Positions 35,957 to 45,595 are shown, counted from the first letter of the stretch. The stretch is 64,000 nt of DNA from Zhongshania aquimaris (GCF_019312595.1 NZ_JAHWDQ010000001.1:1800926-1864925), one strand, 5' to 3'. Notes: a model not told the origin generated them from the sequence alone. Translations and numbers: made by a program.

Positions 35957-36745
35957 TTAAGGGACGTAGTGACGCTCAACAACGTTTGAGTCAACCGCCA
36001 ACGTAGGGCTGATACCAAAAACCTCGACGAAATTTCTGCTTACGTGGGCAAGATCAAAAAAGCCAGCATCCATGGCGACATCAGTGAAGGTTCGGCCTTG
36101 TGTGTACTGACCTAACGCCTGCCACACCGCTGACCATCGTGCGTATTCACCGATCGAGTGACCGATAGTTTGTTTAAAAAGACTTCGCAATCTCGACGAA
36201 GACAAATTAACTTGTTGCGCAATTGCCTCAATATTAAATTCATTTAGAGGCAACGTGGCTAATATTTCACAGCTCCTCACAATACGTGGATCCATTGGCG
36301 CAATTTCCGTATTCGATCCAACTAGAATACCTAAGGTTTCATAGGCAAGCGCCTTAACATCAGAGCCAGCCAACTTCCCGTCAAAAGCCTGCTGCAATTT
36401 GGGCAATACCGGACTAAAGTCATCCAATTCCAATTCGACAACAGACTCATTCCCTAAACGACGTCTCAAACCACCATACTCAGGCCGCTCTATGGGGAGA
36501 TAAAAAAGCGCCATATCGCTATCACGAGCCTCTACACTTGCACGACGACTCTTAGGTGCAACTATCGACGCCCGAGTGCTCAACCGCTGTCCATCTACGT
36601 CAATTGTATAAGGTTCGCGAAGTGCAATTCGCAAGGTGGCGGCAATCGATGTAGTCGGCCTATGAAGCACTAAGGATTTCGCCAGTAACAGCAAACCGCC
36701 ATGCCAATAGTAGAGCTTTACTCCCTCTACTACGGGCTCTCGCAT
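35957..36745 (-). CDS. AraC-family transcriptional regulator
   Basis: A 262-residue regulator. The last 100 residues form an AraC/XylS double helix-turn-helix (FNIEAIAQQVNLSSSRLRSLFKQTIGHSIGEYARWSAVWQAL..FTDVAMDAGFFDLAHVSRNFVEVFGISPT). The N-terminal part is cupin-like (TLRIALREPYTIDVDGQRLSTRASIVAP). Start ATG 36745 gives MREPVVEG; a GTG at 36772 would add nine residues. It lies 158 bp before the lipase gene on the same strand, with no terminator seen between, and may regulate the lipase-peptidase pair. Confidence 0.85.
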   Translation of the reverse strand: MREPVVEGVKLYYWHGGLLLLAKSLVLHRPTTSIAATLRIALREPYTIDVDGQRLSTRASIVAPKSRRASVEARDSDMALFYLPIERPEYGGLRRRLGNESVVELELDDFSPVLPKLQQAFDGKLAGSDVKALAYETLGILVGSNTEIAPMDPRIVRSCEILATLPLNEFNIEAIAQQVNLSSSRLRSLFKQTIGHSIGEYARWSAVWQALGQYTQGRTFTDVAMDAGFFDLAHVSRNFVEVFGISPTLAVDSNVVERHYVP

Positions 36746-36957
36746 ATTGCTATCTTTCGTTTTAACAACCACCCAAACTCACACATTTATTTTTAATTAT
36801 AGTTTATGCACTATAGACCTAAACCTTATCTAAGTAGAGGTTTAGCGGGCATATTTGCTAACAAAGCCCATCTGTATTTACTATTTAATTCCTCAGATAG
36901 TGCCTTTACACGCACTGGGAATAGATACCGAAGCATTGGCAGCCAAAAGTATAATAT

Positions 36958-36988
36958 AAAAAAATCCCCGCCAGTGGCGAGGATTTTG
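36958..36988 (-). terminator. Terminator of the outer-membrane barrel gene
   Basis: The stem AAAATCCCCGCC/GGCGAGGATTTT (36961-36972 with 36977-36988, one mismatch) is followed on the minus strand by a T-rich run. It lies about 55 bp after the stop at 37043. Confidence 0.8.
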
Positions 36989-37042
36989 TAGTACCGTCAA
37001 TGCACCTTCTAGAAGGGTCAAAGACAAAACAATTTAAAAAAC

Positions 37043-37642
37043 TTAAAACGCCAAGCGCGCATTGATACCTACTGAATCGGTATCGTAGTCACCCACAAAA
37101 CTACGGCTGATATTACCCGCTACTGAAAACTGCGGAACAATATAGACACGCAAACCTGCGCCTAATACTGCACCTGCATCAGAGTCACCGTCCACATCTT
37201 GATATGCCAAACCTGCACTCAAGTTGCCTTCAATATTATTGGTAAGCCACGTACGTGACATGACGCTACCGGTTAACGTATCGACATCAATATTATCTAA
37301 CGCGGGATTAGTGCTTTCTGATTCAGCAAAACTATAATCTAAAGCCATCACTAAATCGCTGCGATCAGATAGCTTTCTCGGAGTACCGACACCTATACTC
37401 ACGGTATCAAACTCTAAATTCCTGTTGTAATCGAGGTTCCCAATTGAACCGCGAACAAAGATATTCCGATCCAAAGCTAATGAGCCACCGCCATAAATTT
37501 GATCGGCATCGTCGTTGTCAACTTCAACATCAGCGTAACCACCTTCAACATAAGTGTAGCTAAAATCTTTTGCCAATAATGGACCCGCAGCAATTGCACT
37601 GGTGAAACCCGCCGCAAGTAATATCGTTTTTTTGTTTAACAT
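37043..37642 (-). CDS. Outer-membrane beta-barrel protein
   Basis: A 199-residue protein with a signal peptide (MLNKKTILLAAGFTSAIAAGPLLAKD). An alternating hydrophobic strand pattern follows (FSYTYVEGGYADVEV, IYGGGSLALDRNIFVRGSIGNLDY, LVMALDYSFAESE..) and the protein ends in INARLAF, with the C-terminal phenylalanine that outer-membrane barrels use for assembly. About eight strands can be drawn, similar to OmpA/OmpX-size barrels. ATG with GGAGAG. Function unknown; it is a single gene with its own terminator. Confidence 0.8.
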   Translation of the reverse strand: MLNKKTILLAAGFTSAIAAGPLLAKDFSYTYVEGGYADVEVDNDDADQIYGGGSLALDRNIFVRGSIGNLDYNRNLEFDTVSIGVGTPRKLSDRSDLVMALDYSFAESESTNPALDNIDVDTLTGSVMSRTWLTNNIEGNLSAGLAYQDVDGDSDAGAVLGAGLRVYIVPQFSVAGNISRSFVGDYDTDSVGINARLAF

Positions 37643-37775
37643 GATTTTCGCTCTCCATAATGTAGACAGCGATTTAGACTGTGTTTTAGCAAACAGTTCC
37701 TAATATTTTTTGCAGACGTGAATTATTACTTTTACGAAAACTAAAGTGAACTTTTTAAGAAGCCCAAATATCACT

Positions 37776-38213
37776 CTAAGCTTCTAGCAAAAACGTCACC
37801 GGACCATCATTGAGCAAACTGATTTGCATATCGGCAGCAAACCGACCAAATGCAACATTAGCGTGTTTTGCGCTCAAATCCTCGACGGCATAATCATATA
37901 AATTTTCTGCGCGAACAGGGTCAGCCGCAGTAGAGAATCCCGGACGCAATCCTTTTTTAGTGTCTGCCGCCAAAGTAAATTGCGACACCAACAGCACCCC
38001 GCCATTAATATCTGTGACTGACTTATTCATCCTTCCTTCGTCATCGGCGAAAATTCGATACGCAAGTAGCCTGCTAATCAGTTTGGCAGCCTGCTCTTCA
38101 CTATCGTCCTTCTCGACACCCAGAAAAACCAGCAAGCCCTGCTCTATTTCGGCAACGCATAACCCATCAACTTCAACTTTCGCAAACCGTACACGCTGTA
38201 GTAACGCTTTCAT
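37776..38213 (-). CDS. dtd: D-aminoacyl-tRNA deacylase
   Basis: A 145-residue proofreading enzyme that hydrolyses D-aminoacyl-tRNA and glycyl-tRNA(Ala). The two signature motifs are present: SQFTL (LLVSQFTLAADTKKG) and the GP motif in NDGPVTFLLEA at the end. It normally follows pip in an operon in these bacteria; here a 150-bp miniature element separates the two genes. Confidence 0.95.
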   Translation of the reverse strand: MKALLQRVRFAKVEVDGLCVAEIEQGLLVFLGVEKDDSEEQAAKLISRLLAYRIFADDEGRMNKSVTDINGGVLLVSQFTLAADTKKGLRPGFSTAADPVRAENLYDYAVEDLSAKHANVAFGRFAADMQISLLNDGPVTFLLEA

Positions 38214-38263
38214 TCACACCCTAATTTTCAAATTTATTTGATCCCTACCACTGCGATGAACAC

Positions 38264-38413
38264 ACTAGCAGGCTGTTGAAAAACGTTGGCGAGACAGCGG
38301 ATGCAAGGCAAAAATGGCTGAAAAGGCGGAGTTTACACGTAGTAAATGAGCATTTTGAGGCCATTTTTAACGCCGCAGACGCAACGTAGGTAGTTTTTCA
38401 ACAGCCTGCTAGT
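38264..38413. mobile_element. 150-bp MITE-like element with 21-bp terminal inverted repeats
   Basis: Perfect 21-bp inverted ends (38264-38284 and 38393-38413, beginning ACTAGCAGGCTGTTG) enclose a sequence that folds back on itself over most of its length. No coding frame. CTAG at both ends (38265-38268, 38409-38412) may be the 4-bp target duplication. The right CTAG contains the pip stop codon. Confidence 0.75.
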
Positions 38414-39380
38414 AACTTAATTCGCCATTGCTTAGTAGGTCAGCTATATCGTTGCTCGCTTTAACCAGGGCATCAGAGATGCTTGGTTCAAAGGCGGAAT
38501 GGCCGGCATCACGAATGATATGCAGCTCTGAACTCGGCCAGCGCTGATGCAACTCAACCGCGTTCTCAAGCGGACAAATCATGTCGTAACGACCGTGAAC
38601 AATAATGCCCGGAATATTTTCGATCACCGCCATATTATCAAGTAGCTGATTGTCTTCCATAAAAGCATCATTAATAAAATAATGGGTTTCAATATGCGAC
38701 ATCGACACGGCGGTATGAGGGTCCATTAGGTGATCTTCGACATCGTGATTTGGCCGCAACGTCGAACAGCGAGCCTCCCATATTGACCAGGCTTTGGCAG
38801 CTGACATTCGCGCCACTTCATTCTGACCATGCAGTACCCGATGATAAGCTTGTATGCGATTCTCCTCGTCGCGAGGAAGCACGCAATCAGCAAAATCTTT
38901 CCAGTAATCGGGAAAGATTTTGCTGGCACCACCCTCGCTGTAAAACCACTCTAATTCCTGTGGGCGACATAAAAAGATACCACGCAATATCAAAGCCTTT
39001 ACTCGAGCTGGCTGCGCTTGCGCATAGGCAAGGCTCAGGGTAGAACCCCAAGACCCACCGAACAGCACCCAAGTATCAATATTTAGGTAGTGCCGTATTT
39101 GCTCCATGTCGGCAATGAGCGCCGGTGTTGTATTATTTTCTAGGCAGGCATGAGGCTCAGAGCGGCCGCAGCCGCGCTGATCAAACAAAATAATCCGGTA
39201 GCGTTCGGGGTCGAAAAAGCAACGCGCCCTTGGACTACAGCCTGCGCCTGGCCCGCCATGTACAAACAGCACGGGAATACCATCCGGATTGCCAGATTCC
39301 TCGACATAAAGAACGTGGGGTGCCTGAACTGGCAAATGATGAGTTTGATAGGGCTTTATATCGGGAAAAATCGTGAGCAT
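38409..39380 (-). CDS. pip: Proline iminopeptidase
   Basis: A 323-residue alpha/beta hydrolase that removes N-terminal proline from peptides. HGGPGAGCSPRARCFFDPERYRIILFDQRGCGRS is the oxyanion-hole region, GGSWGS the nucleophile elbow (S110) and DAGHSAF the histidine. The last codons GAACTTAGTTAC then TAG: the stop lies inside the CTAG at the edge of the MITE-like element. The protein has a normal length, so the insertion did not truncate it noticeably. It is the upstream partner of dtd. Confidence 0.93.
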   Translation of the reverse strand: MLTIFPDIKPYQTHHLPVQAPHVLYVEESGNPDGIPVLFVHGGPGAGCSPRARCFFDPERYRIILFDQRGCGRSEPHACLENNTTPALIADMEQIRHYLNIDTWVLFGGSWGSTLSLAYAQAQPARVKALILRGIFLCRPQELEWFYSEGGASKIFPDYWKDFADCVLPRDEENRIQAYHRVLHGQNEVARMSAAKAWSIWEARCSTLRPNHDVEDHLMDPHTAVSMSHIETHYFINDAFMEDNQLLDNMAVIENIPGIIVHGRYDMICPLENAVELHQRWPSSELHIIRDAGHSAFEPSISDALVKASNDIADLLSNGELSY

Positions 39381-39478
39381 AACGACACCAATCCAAAAAT
39401 TGCGCTTAGTCAGTGTAGCCTAGTCGCGGACGTATCGGTATGTGATCTATCGTGTGAATCGAATCGGAGGAGAGAGAA

Positions 39479-39503
39479 CGGCGACTGTGGAACACAGCCG
39501 CCG
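39479..39503 (-). terminator. Hairpin downstream of typA
   Basis: Eleven-base arms with one mismatch (39479-39489 with 39493-39503, loop GAA) are followed on the minus strand by a pyrimidine-rich stretch. It begins 12 bp after the typA stop. Confidence 0.55.
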
Positions 39504-39515
39504 AAGTGAGAACGT

Positions 39516-41327
39516 TTACTTAGCGCGCTTGCGCTCGTTCTCTTTCAACAGTTTCTTACGCAGACGAATGCTCTTTGGTGTCACTTCCACCAGCTCATCG
39601 TCTTCGATGAATTCAAGAGCCTGCTCCAAAGTGTGTTTAATGTGCGGCGACAACGTCAGCGCATCATCAGTACCAGAAGCGCGAACGTTGGTCAGCTGCT
39701 TAGCCTTGGTTGGGTTAACAACTAGATCATTGTTGCGGTTGTGAATACCGATGATCTGACCTTCGTAAACCTCTGCCGCATGACCCAAAAAGAGACGGCC
39801 GCGATCTTGCAAATTGAACAGACCGTAGCTCAGCGTTTTACCGCCAACCATAGAAACCAGAACGCCGTTCTGACGGCCAGCTAGCTCGCCGCCTTTCACT
39901 TCACCGTAGTGATCGAAAACGGTGGTCATGATGCCGCTACCAGACGTCATTGTTAAGAACTGGCCACGGAAACCAATCAAGCCACGCGCTGGTGCGATAA
40001 ACTCAAGTTTAACGCGACCTTTGCCATCTGGCTCCATATTGGTCATCTCGGCTTTACGCAAGCCAAGCTCTTCCATAACCGAACCTTGGTGCTGCTCTTC
40101 AACATCAATAACAACATGCTCAAACGGTTCTTGAATCACACCATCGACCATCTTCTGTACTACTTCAGGGCGAGAAACACCCATTTCAAAACCTTCGCGA
40201 CGCATGGTTTCAATCAGTACCGAAAGGTGTAATTCACCGCGGCCAGATACTTTAAATTTATCTGGCGTCTCACCTTGCTCAACGCGCAGGGCCACGTTGT
40301 GAATTAACTCTTGGTCCAAGCGATCACGAATATTACGTGAAGTAACAAACTTGCCTTCTTTACCGGCAAACGGTGAATCGTTTACCTGGAAGGTCATGCT
40401 GACCGTTGGCTCATCTACGCTCAATGGCGGCAAGGCTTCAGGATGACTAGGCGCGCAAAGCGTGTCGGAGATATTCAGGCCTTCAATACCCGTCACACAA
40501 ACGATCTCGCCCGCCTTACCTTCAGGCACTTCAACTCGCTCAAGACCGTAGTAGCCCATCACGCTTAACACTTTACACTTACGGCTTTTACCGTCAGCAC
40601 CAACGACAACCAACTGGTCATTGGCTTTCATGGTTCCGCGAGTGATACGACCAACACCGATTACACCAACATAGCTATTGTAATCGAGCGCTGAAATTTG
40701 CATTTGCAAAGGACCAACAGCATCAACTTCCGGCGTCGGCACCTTGTCTACAATCATTTGGAATAACGGTGACATATCTTCAGCTAGATTTTCAAAATCT
40801 AGACCTGCAATGCCGTTAATTGCCGATGCGAACATGATTGGGAAGTCCAATTGCTCATCGGTCGCACCTAGGCGATCGAACAAATCAAATACTTGATCAA
40901 CTACCCAGTTCGGGCGTGCACCCGGACGGTCAACTTTGTTAACAACTACAATGGGGTTCAGACCTTGCTCGAAGGCCTTTTGAGTTACAAAGCGCGTTTG
41001 CGGCATTGGGCCGTCAACCGCGTCAACCAACAGCAATACACTATCGACCATCGACAGAACGCGCTCTACCTCACCACCGAAATCGGCGTGACCAGGGGTA
41101 TCAACGATGTTGATACGGTAACCGTTCCACTCAATTGCGGTGTTTTTCGCAAGAATGGTAATACCGCGCTCTTTCTCCTGGTCGTTGGAGTCCATGATCC
41201 GCTCGGAATCTTGGTTGCGGCGGTCAAGGGTTCCCGACTGACTCAACAGCTTGTCCACCAATGTGGTTTTACCATGGTCAACGTGGGCGATGATGGCGAC
41301 GTTTCTTAACTTACTGACTTCACTCAT
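39516..41327 (-). CDS. typA: TypA/BipA ribosome-associated GTPase
   Basis: A 603-residue translational GTPase related to EF-G, which binds ribosomes under stress and at low temperature. The G domain shows AHVDHGKTT (G1), ERGITI (G2), [10 protein letters not shown] (G3) and NKVDRPGA (G4). Domains III-V and the BipA-specific C-terminal region ([28 protein letters not shown]) are present. Single gene on the minus strand, with about 280 bp to the divergent NSS transporter gene. Confidence 0.97.
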   Translation of the reverse strand: MSEVSKLRNVAIIAHVDHGKTTLVDKLLSQSGTLDRRNQDSERIMDSNDQEKERGITILAKNTAIEWNGYRINIVDTPGHADFGGEVERVLSMVDSVLLLVDAVDGPMPQTRFVTQKAFEQGLNPIVVVNKVDRPGARPNWVVDQVFDLFDRLGATDEQLDFPIMFASAINGIAGLDFENLAEDMSPLFQMIVDKVPTPEVDAVGPLQMQISALDYNSYVGVIGVGRITRGTMKANDQLVVVGADGKSRKCKVLSVMGYYGLERVEVPEGKAGEIVCVTGIEGLNISDTLCAPSHPEALPPLSVDEPTVSMTFQVNDSPFAGKEGKFVTSRNIRDRLDQELIHNVALRVEQGETPDKFKVSGRGELHLSVLIETMRREGFEMGVSRPEVVQKMVDGVIQEPFEHVVIDVEEQHQGSVMEELGLRKAEMTNMEPDGKGRVKLEFIAPARGLIGFRGQFLTMTSGSGIMTTVFDHYGEVKGGELAGRQNGVLVSMVGGKTLSYGLFNLQDRGRLFLGHAAEVYEGQIIGIHNRNNDLVVNPTKAKQLTNVRASGTDDALTLSPHIKHTLEQALEFIEDDELVEVTPKSIRLRKKLLKENERKRAK

Positions 41328-41603
41328 AATTTAGAAATTCCGGATGGACATTTTTGCTATCTGTATACGAAGGCATGCACGCAAATAGTGGGGCTGGCAA
41401 TTTCGCCATTTAAAATAAGGTCGCGATTATAGCGGGTTTATTAGCCAAGCACATGATTTATGCCGTGCATATTACAGCTAACGAGCAAAAGTTAACGACG
41501 TAATGCCACTTAATGATCCTTATTTGCCCAATTACAACCACCACTTGGGCGTAACGCCGATAGCCGTTACAATCAAATTAAAGTCAACTACATTCCGCTA
41601 CGG

Positions 41604-42926
41604 ATGCCAATAACGATGACAAGCAATGTCACATGGAAGAGCCGCTGGACCTTCATTCTTGCCGCAACCGGCTCGGCGGTTGGCTTAGGAAACATTTGGA
41701 AATTCCCCTATATCACCGGCGAATATGGCGGCGGCGCCTTCGTCCTAGTGTATTTAGGCTGCATTCTGCTCATCGGCGTACCAGTTATGATTGCAGAGAT
41801 AATGGTAGGGCGAGCTGGTCGCAGCGACCCCGTTCATAGCATGAGCAGCTTGGGCAAAACGTCCGGCAGGAGCGGTAACTGGGGCGCTGTCGGCGCGATA
41901 GGCATTCTGGCCGGCCTCATGATTATGATGTTTTACAGCGTGGTTGCGGGCTGGGCGCTAGACTATGTTGCACAGAGTTTAAGCGGCAGTTACTTGCAAA
42001 AGCCCACCGCTGAAATCGAACAAAATTTCTCTTCGCTACTCAGCAATCCGTCAGAACAATTTTTGTGGCACACCGTCTTCTCATTGATCACCGCATCAAT
42101 CGTTGCAGGCGGCGTGACCAACGGCATCGGCAAATCGGTCGATATTTTAATGCCACTTCTGTTTGGCTTTCTTCTGCTTCTACTCGGCTACAGCTGGATA
42201 AATGGCGATTTCAGCGCCGGCCTGCACTTTATGTTCGACACTGACTTCAGCAAACTCAGCAGCGACGCGATTCTCGTCGCGATGGGGCACGCCTTCTTTA
42301 CCTTGAGCTTAGGTATGGGAGCGATCATGGCCTATGGCGCTTACTTCCCGGGGAAAGCATCCATTGGCAAAACTGTGCTGACCATTGCCGCGCTAGATAC
42401 CGTGATAGCACTCGTCGCGGGGATGGCCATGTTCCCACTCGTCTTTGCCAACGATCTAACACCGGGACAAGGGCCAGGCTTGATGTTTGTCACGCTGCCC
42501 ATCGCCTTTTCCAATATGGCTGGCGGGCAATTTTTCGGCACTATCTTCTTCGCCCTAGTTAGTATCGCCGCTCTCAGCTCGTCAATTTCACTAATAGAAC
42601 CCGGCGTTGCCTGGCTAGAAAAATACGGCATCAAACGCCCGTTATCGACCTTTGGCTTTACCGGGGTAGCGTGGCTCGGTGGCATAGCCTGTATTTATTA
42701 TGGAGAAGTATTCGATGCGCTTGACTACTTAACCGCCAATATCATGCTGCCGCTGGGCGGCCTAATGATTGCAGTATTTGTTGGTAGAGCAATGCCCCGC
42801 AAAATGGTCGCACACGAAGTGGGCATGGGAGACAGTATTCTCTTTAAAAGCTGGTGGTTTGTGCTGCGCTACCTCGCCCCAATCGGTATTATTCTTGTGT
42901 TTCTAAACAGCCTTAAACTTATCTGA
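41604..42926 (+). CDS. Sodium:neurotransmitter-symporter (NSS/SNF) family transporter
   Basis: A 440-residue inner-membrane protein of about 11 segments. The first helix carries the family signature GSAVGLGNIWKFPYITGEYGGGAF, which lines the sodium and substrate sites. Bacterial members import amino acids with sodium. ATG 41604; a second ATG four codons later is equally possible. A small one-span protein gene follows after 13 bp. Substrate not predictable. Confidence 0.92.
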   Translation: MPITMTSNVTWKSRWTFILAATGSAVGLGNIWKFPYITGEYGGGAFVLVYLGCILLIGVPVMIAEIMVGRAGRSDPVHSMSSLGKTSGRSGNWGAVGAIGILAGLMIMMFYSVVAGWALDYVAQSLSGSYLQKPTAEIEQNFSSLLSNPSEQFLWHTVFSLITASIVAGGVTNGIGKSVDILMPLLFGFLLLLLGYSWINGDFSAGLHFMFDTDFSKLSSDAILVAMGHAFFTLSLGMGAIMAYGAYFPGKASIGKTVLTIAALDTVIALVAGMAMFPLVFANDLTPGQGPGLMFVTLPIAFSNMAGGQFFGTIFFALVSIAALSSSISLIEPGVAWLEKYGIKRPLSTFGFTGVAWLGGIACIYYGEVFDALDYLTANIMLPLGGLMIAVFVGRAMPRKMVAHEVGMGDSILFKSWWFVLRYLAPIGIILVFLNSLKLI

Positions 42927-42939
42927 ACAGGATTACTCT

Positions 42940-43383
42940 GTGCGCAATATCACCTTAAATGTGTTTGTTATTTCTGGCCTGCTGGGCTTTGGCGGGCTTT
43001 ATTACTACAGCGGTGAAGTCGAAAACCACTACAAGGCCAATGCTGACCGCTACTTAAAAGCGTCACTAGAAAAAATTTCGAGCTGGGAAGTGAGCGACCT
43101 AAAATCAGAGCTCGGAAAAGAAACCCTAGCCGAAGTCAGCGATCAGCAACTACAGGAATTAACGGCAAGCTATAGGCACCTAGGCGCATTCACCGACATG
43201 GACGAGCCAACATTCTCTCGCTTAAGTGGCGCGCTATCTATACTCAATCACCCGCCCAAGCTCAGCTATAGCAGCAATGTGCGCTTTGAACACGGCAGCG
43301 CCATTATGACGGCAACGCTAACACTCGAAAATCAGCACTTTAAATACTACAACCTAAACTTAGGCGCGCCAGCAAACAACTAG
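42940..43383 (+). CDS. Small single-span membrane protein downstream of the NSS transporter
   Basis: A 147-residue protein I do not recognise. An N-terminal hydrophobic anchor (ITLNVFVISGLLGFGGLYYY) precedes a soluble helical then beta region (YLKASLEKISSWEVSDLKSEL..IMTATLTLENQHFKYYNLNLG). The start is GTG 42940 with AGGAT upstream. The close spacing suggests co-expression with the transporter; a helper role is only inferred. Confidence 0.7.
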   Translation: MRNITLNVFVISGLLGFGGLYYYSGEVENHYKANADRYLKASLEKISSWEVSDLKSELGKETLAEVSDQQLQELTASYRHLGAFTDMDEPTFSRLSGALSILNHPPKLSYSSNVRFEHGSAIMTATLTLENQHFKYYNLNLGAPANN

Positions 43384-43390
43384 GTAGCTA

Positions 43391-43816
43391 CTAAGCGAGT
43401 ACGCACTTGTGTAACTCAGCCCGCTCGCCGTCCGCTATCGGCGTCGGGCGGTGCTCGGCGTCAACACACACCAAAGTAGTCTCACCCTCAGCAACTAACT
43501 CACAGCCGTCCTCCGAATATAAAGACTGCAGCAAACGAAAACTACTATTGCCAATGTGTATCACCCACGCTTTAGCGCGAAGACGTTTGTGATAATGCCA
43601 CTCCTTTCGGAAATTAAGACCAATCGCCGCCACGATCACACCTGATAACTCACCATCCTCACCCATAGCGAACCCAGTATTTGCCATCCACTGCACCCGA
43701 GCTTCTTCCAGATATCGAAAATACTGCACGTGGTTTATATGCCCCATGCTATCTTGGTCGGACCAGCGCGGCGCAACTAGCACATCGAATAATGGCTGCG
43801 ATAACTCCTTGTTCAT
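43391..43816 (-). CDS. Acyl-CoA thioesterase, hotdog fold (YbgC-like)
   Basis: A 141-residue hotdog-fold thioesterase. WSDQDSMGHINHVQYFRYLEEARVQWM has the aspartate and the GHINHV stretch of the 4-hydroxybenzoyl-CoA thioesterase group. It ends ETTLVCVDAEHRPTPI. The ATG overlaps the thiI stop (ATGA), so it is translationally coupled to thiI. Substrate chain length unknown. Confidence 0.88.
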   Translation of the reverse strand: MNKELSQPLFDVLVAPRWSDQDSMGHINHVQYFRYLEEARVQWMANTGFAMGEDGELSGVIVAAIGLNFRKEWHYHKRLRAKAWVIHIGNSSFRLLQSLYSEDGCELVAEGETTLVCVDAEHRPTPIADGERAELHKCVLA

Positions 43817-45267
43817 GATGGACGGTATACCTTCACATTAGTAAAACCCTGTTCTACTAGGTGGGAAGCGTGCAATCGACTCATCACGCCTTTGTCACAG
43901 TACAGCAGATAAACTCGCGATTGATCTAATTCGACAAAACGGCGGTGCAATTCATAAAACGGTACTGCCTGGACCTCGGCATTGACCAACTTCAAGGGTT
44001 TGCGATCAACCTCATCGGGGTGTCGCACATCCAGTATTAACGATCCCGACACGGGAATAGATAAGACCTCGACATCGACTACGGTTCTATCTTCATCAGC
44101 CAATTGATCGATATTGATAAACTCCGCCGCTGCAATCGCGCGCTCCAACACGGAAAAATCGAATTTTTCCTCCTGCGCGACAATCTTCTCCGGCTTGGCC
44201 CGCGTGGTGGGCCTAACCGAAATAACGCCACAGTATTCAGGCATATTCGCCGCAAACTCTTCGGTGCCAATTTGCGCGGCCACTTTGATGATGTCGAGTT
44301 TATCCATCGCAATCAAAGGTCTGAGCACGAGGGTGTCGGTAACCTGATCAATGACAGATAAGTTCTGCAAGGTCTGGCTAGAAACCTGCGAAACGGCTTC
44401 ACCTGTTACCAAGGCCGGCACTTCTAGCTGCGTTGCAACGTTGGAGGCTGCGCGCAACATCATGCGCTTGAGAACAACGCCCATTTGCGAGTTTTCGACA
44501 TTTTTAAGGATTTCGCCAACCACCTCCTCGAAGGGGACACTGACAAACTTCACCCGATGAGACGCACCATATTTAAGCCACAAATACAGGGCAACCTCTT
44601 TCACGCCCACCTGGTGCTCACGACCACCTAAATTGAAAAAACAGAAGTGCGTTCGCATACCCCGCTTCATCATCATGTAGCTTGAGACCGTGGAGTCAAA
44701 GCCACCAGAGATAAGTGACATCACCGCGTCAACCGTGCCCAAGGGGTAGCCGCCTAAACCCTCTAAGCGCCGATTAACAATATAGACCGTCTCGTTGCGT
44801 ACCTCGATTCGCACGGTTACATCGGGCTTATGCAAATCGACGCCGGCGGACTCGACGTGCTGATTCAAGCCACCACCGACATAGCGCTCAACTTCACTGG
44901 AATTAAAATCGTGCTGCCCCACACGCTTGCAACGAACTACAAAACGCTTACCCCGCAAGCTATCGCCAATGGCATCGCGGGTTTTCTCAAAAATATCGTG
45001 CACATCAATTAGCGGGTACTCAGCGACCTCGATAACATGAGCAATTCCGGGGGTATTGCACAATACCGTTGCAAAACCCTCCAGCACATCCAAATCGGTG
45101 GCGTGTGTTTCGATAGTGATACGATCCCAATCGCGAACAATGATCAAGCCAGGATCGAGTGGCAAAAGTAATTTCCGAAGATTATCTCGCAACTGCTGAG
45201 TAAATTTCTTACGCACCGGCTTACTTTTGATAATGATCTCAGGAAACAGCTTGACGATAAATTTCAT
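43813..45267 (-). CDS. thiI: ThiI, tRNA 4-thiouridine synthase and thiamine-thiazole sulfur transferase
   Basis: A 484-residue protein with NFLD and THUMP domains, the PP-loop SGGFDSTVSSYMM (about 187-199) and a C-terminal rhodanese domain with the active cysteine in LLYCDKGVM (C457, matching Cys456 of E. coli). The rhodanese domain is required for tRNA thiolation. ATG 45267 has no clear ribosome-binding site. The thioesterase gene follows with a 4-bp overlap. Confidence 0.95.
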   Translation of the reverse strand: MKFIVKLFPEIIIKSKPVRKKFTQQLRDNLRKLLLPLDPGLIIVRDWDRITIETHATDLDVLEGFATVLCNTPGIAHVIEVAEYPLIDVHDIFEKTRDAIGDSLRGKRFVVRCKRVGQHDFNSSEVERYVGGGLNQHVESAGVDLHKPDVTVRIEVRNETVYIVNRRLEGLGGYPLGTVDAVMSLISGGFDSTVSSYMMMKRGMRTHFCFFNLGGREHQVGVKEVALYLWLKYGASHRVKFVSVPFEEVVGEILKNVENSQMGVVLKRMMLRAASNVATQLEVPALVTGEAVSQVSSQTLQNLSVIDQVTDTLVLRPLIAMDKLDIIKVAAQIGTEEFAANMPEYCGVISVRPTTRAKPEKIVAQEEKFDFSVLERAIAAAEFINIDQLADEDRTVVDVEVLSIPVSGSLILDVRHPDEVDRKPLKLVNAEVQAVPFYELHRRFVELDQSRVYLLYCDKGVMSRLHASHLVEQGFTNVKVYRPS

Positions 45268-45340
45268 TATAGGGTCGCATAAATAAATGGGCGGCTATTA
45301 TAGCCTCCCCTAGGTCGCCATGCAGCCCAACCAACTCAGC

Positions 45341-45355
45341 GCACCGAAATGGCGC
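45341..45355. promoter_or_regulatory. NtrC-binding site candidate upstream of glnA
   Basis: GCACC-GAAA-TGGCGC fits the NtrC dyad GCAC-N7-GTGC with one mismatch. It lies about 145 bp before the predicted transcription start. A half-site (GCACC at 45371) lies 30 bp further on, spacing that resembles the paired sites of enteric glnA. Confidence 0.55.
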
Positions 45356-45466
45356 ACAAACCCCTATGGTGCACCAAAATAAATCGCAATTTTAGCGGCT
45401 ACGCACAATCTTTAATCACCGCCAACAACCGACGATCTCTACGCCCAAACAGCAAGCACAATTAAA

Positions 45467-45482
45467 CGGCATAAATTTTGCT
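45467..45482 (+). promoter_or_regulatory. Sigma-54 promoter of glnA
   Basis: CGGCATAAATTTTGCT has GG (45468-45469) and GC (45480-45481) with exactly ten bases between, the invariant -24/-12 spacing. The transcript should start near 45493, leaving a leader of about 100 nt. The whole 328-bp gap between thiI and glnA appears regulatory. Confidence 0.65.
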
Positions 45483-45595
45483 TTTCCGGTTCACAGATTG
45501 CTCCGCTATGCGGCACAATACGTTGCGAATATAATCATCATCAACTCGGCCTAGCCGAACCTTTAACAGACTCTCTATTCTGGAGGACGTACATA

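Noticed and set aside
45511-45526. GGCAC...TTGC upstream of glnA as a sigma-54 promoter
   Set aside because: Eleven bases separate GG and GC; the spacing must be ten. The site at 45467 is correct.
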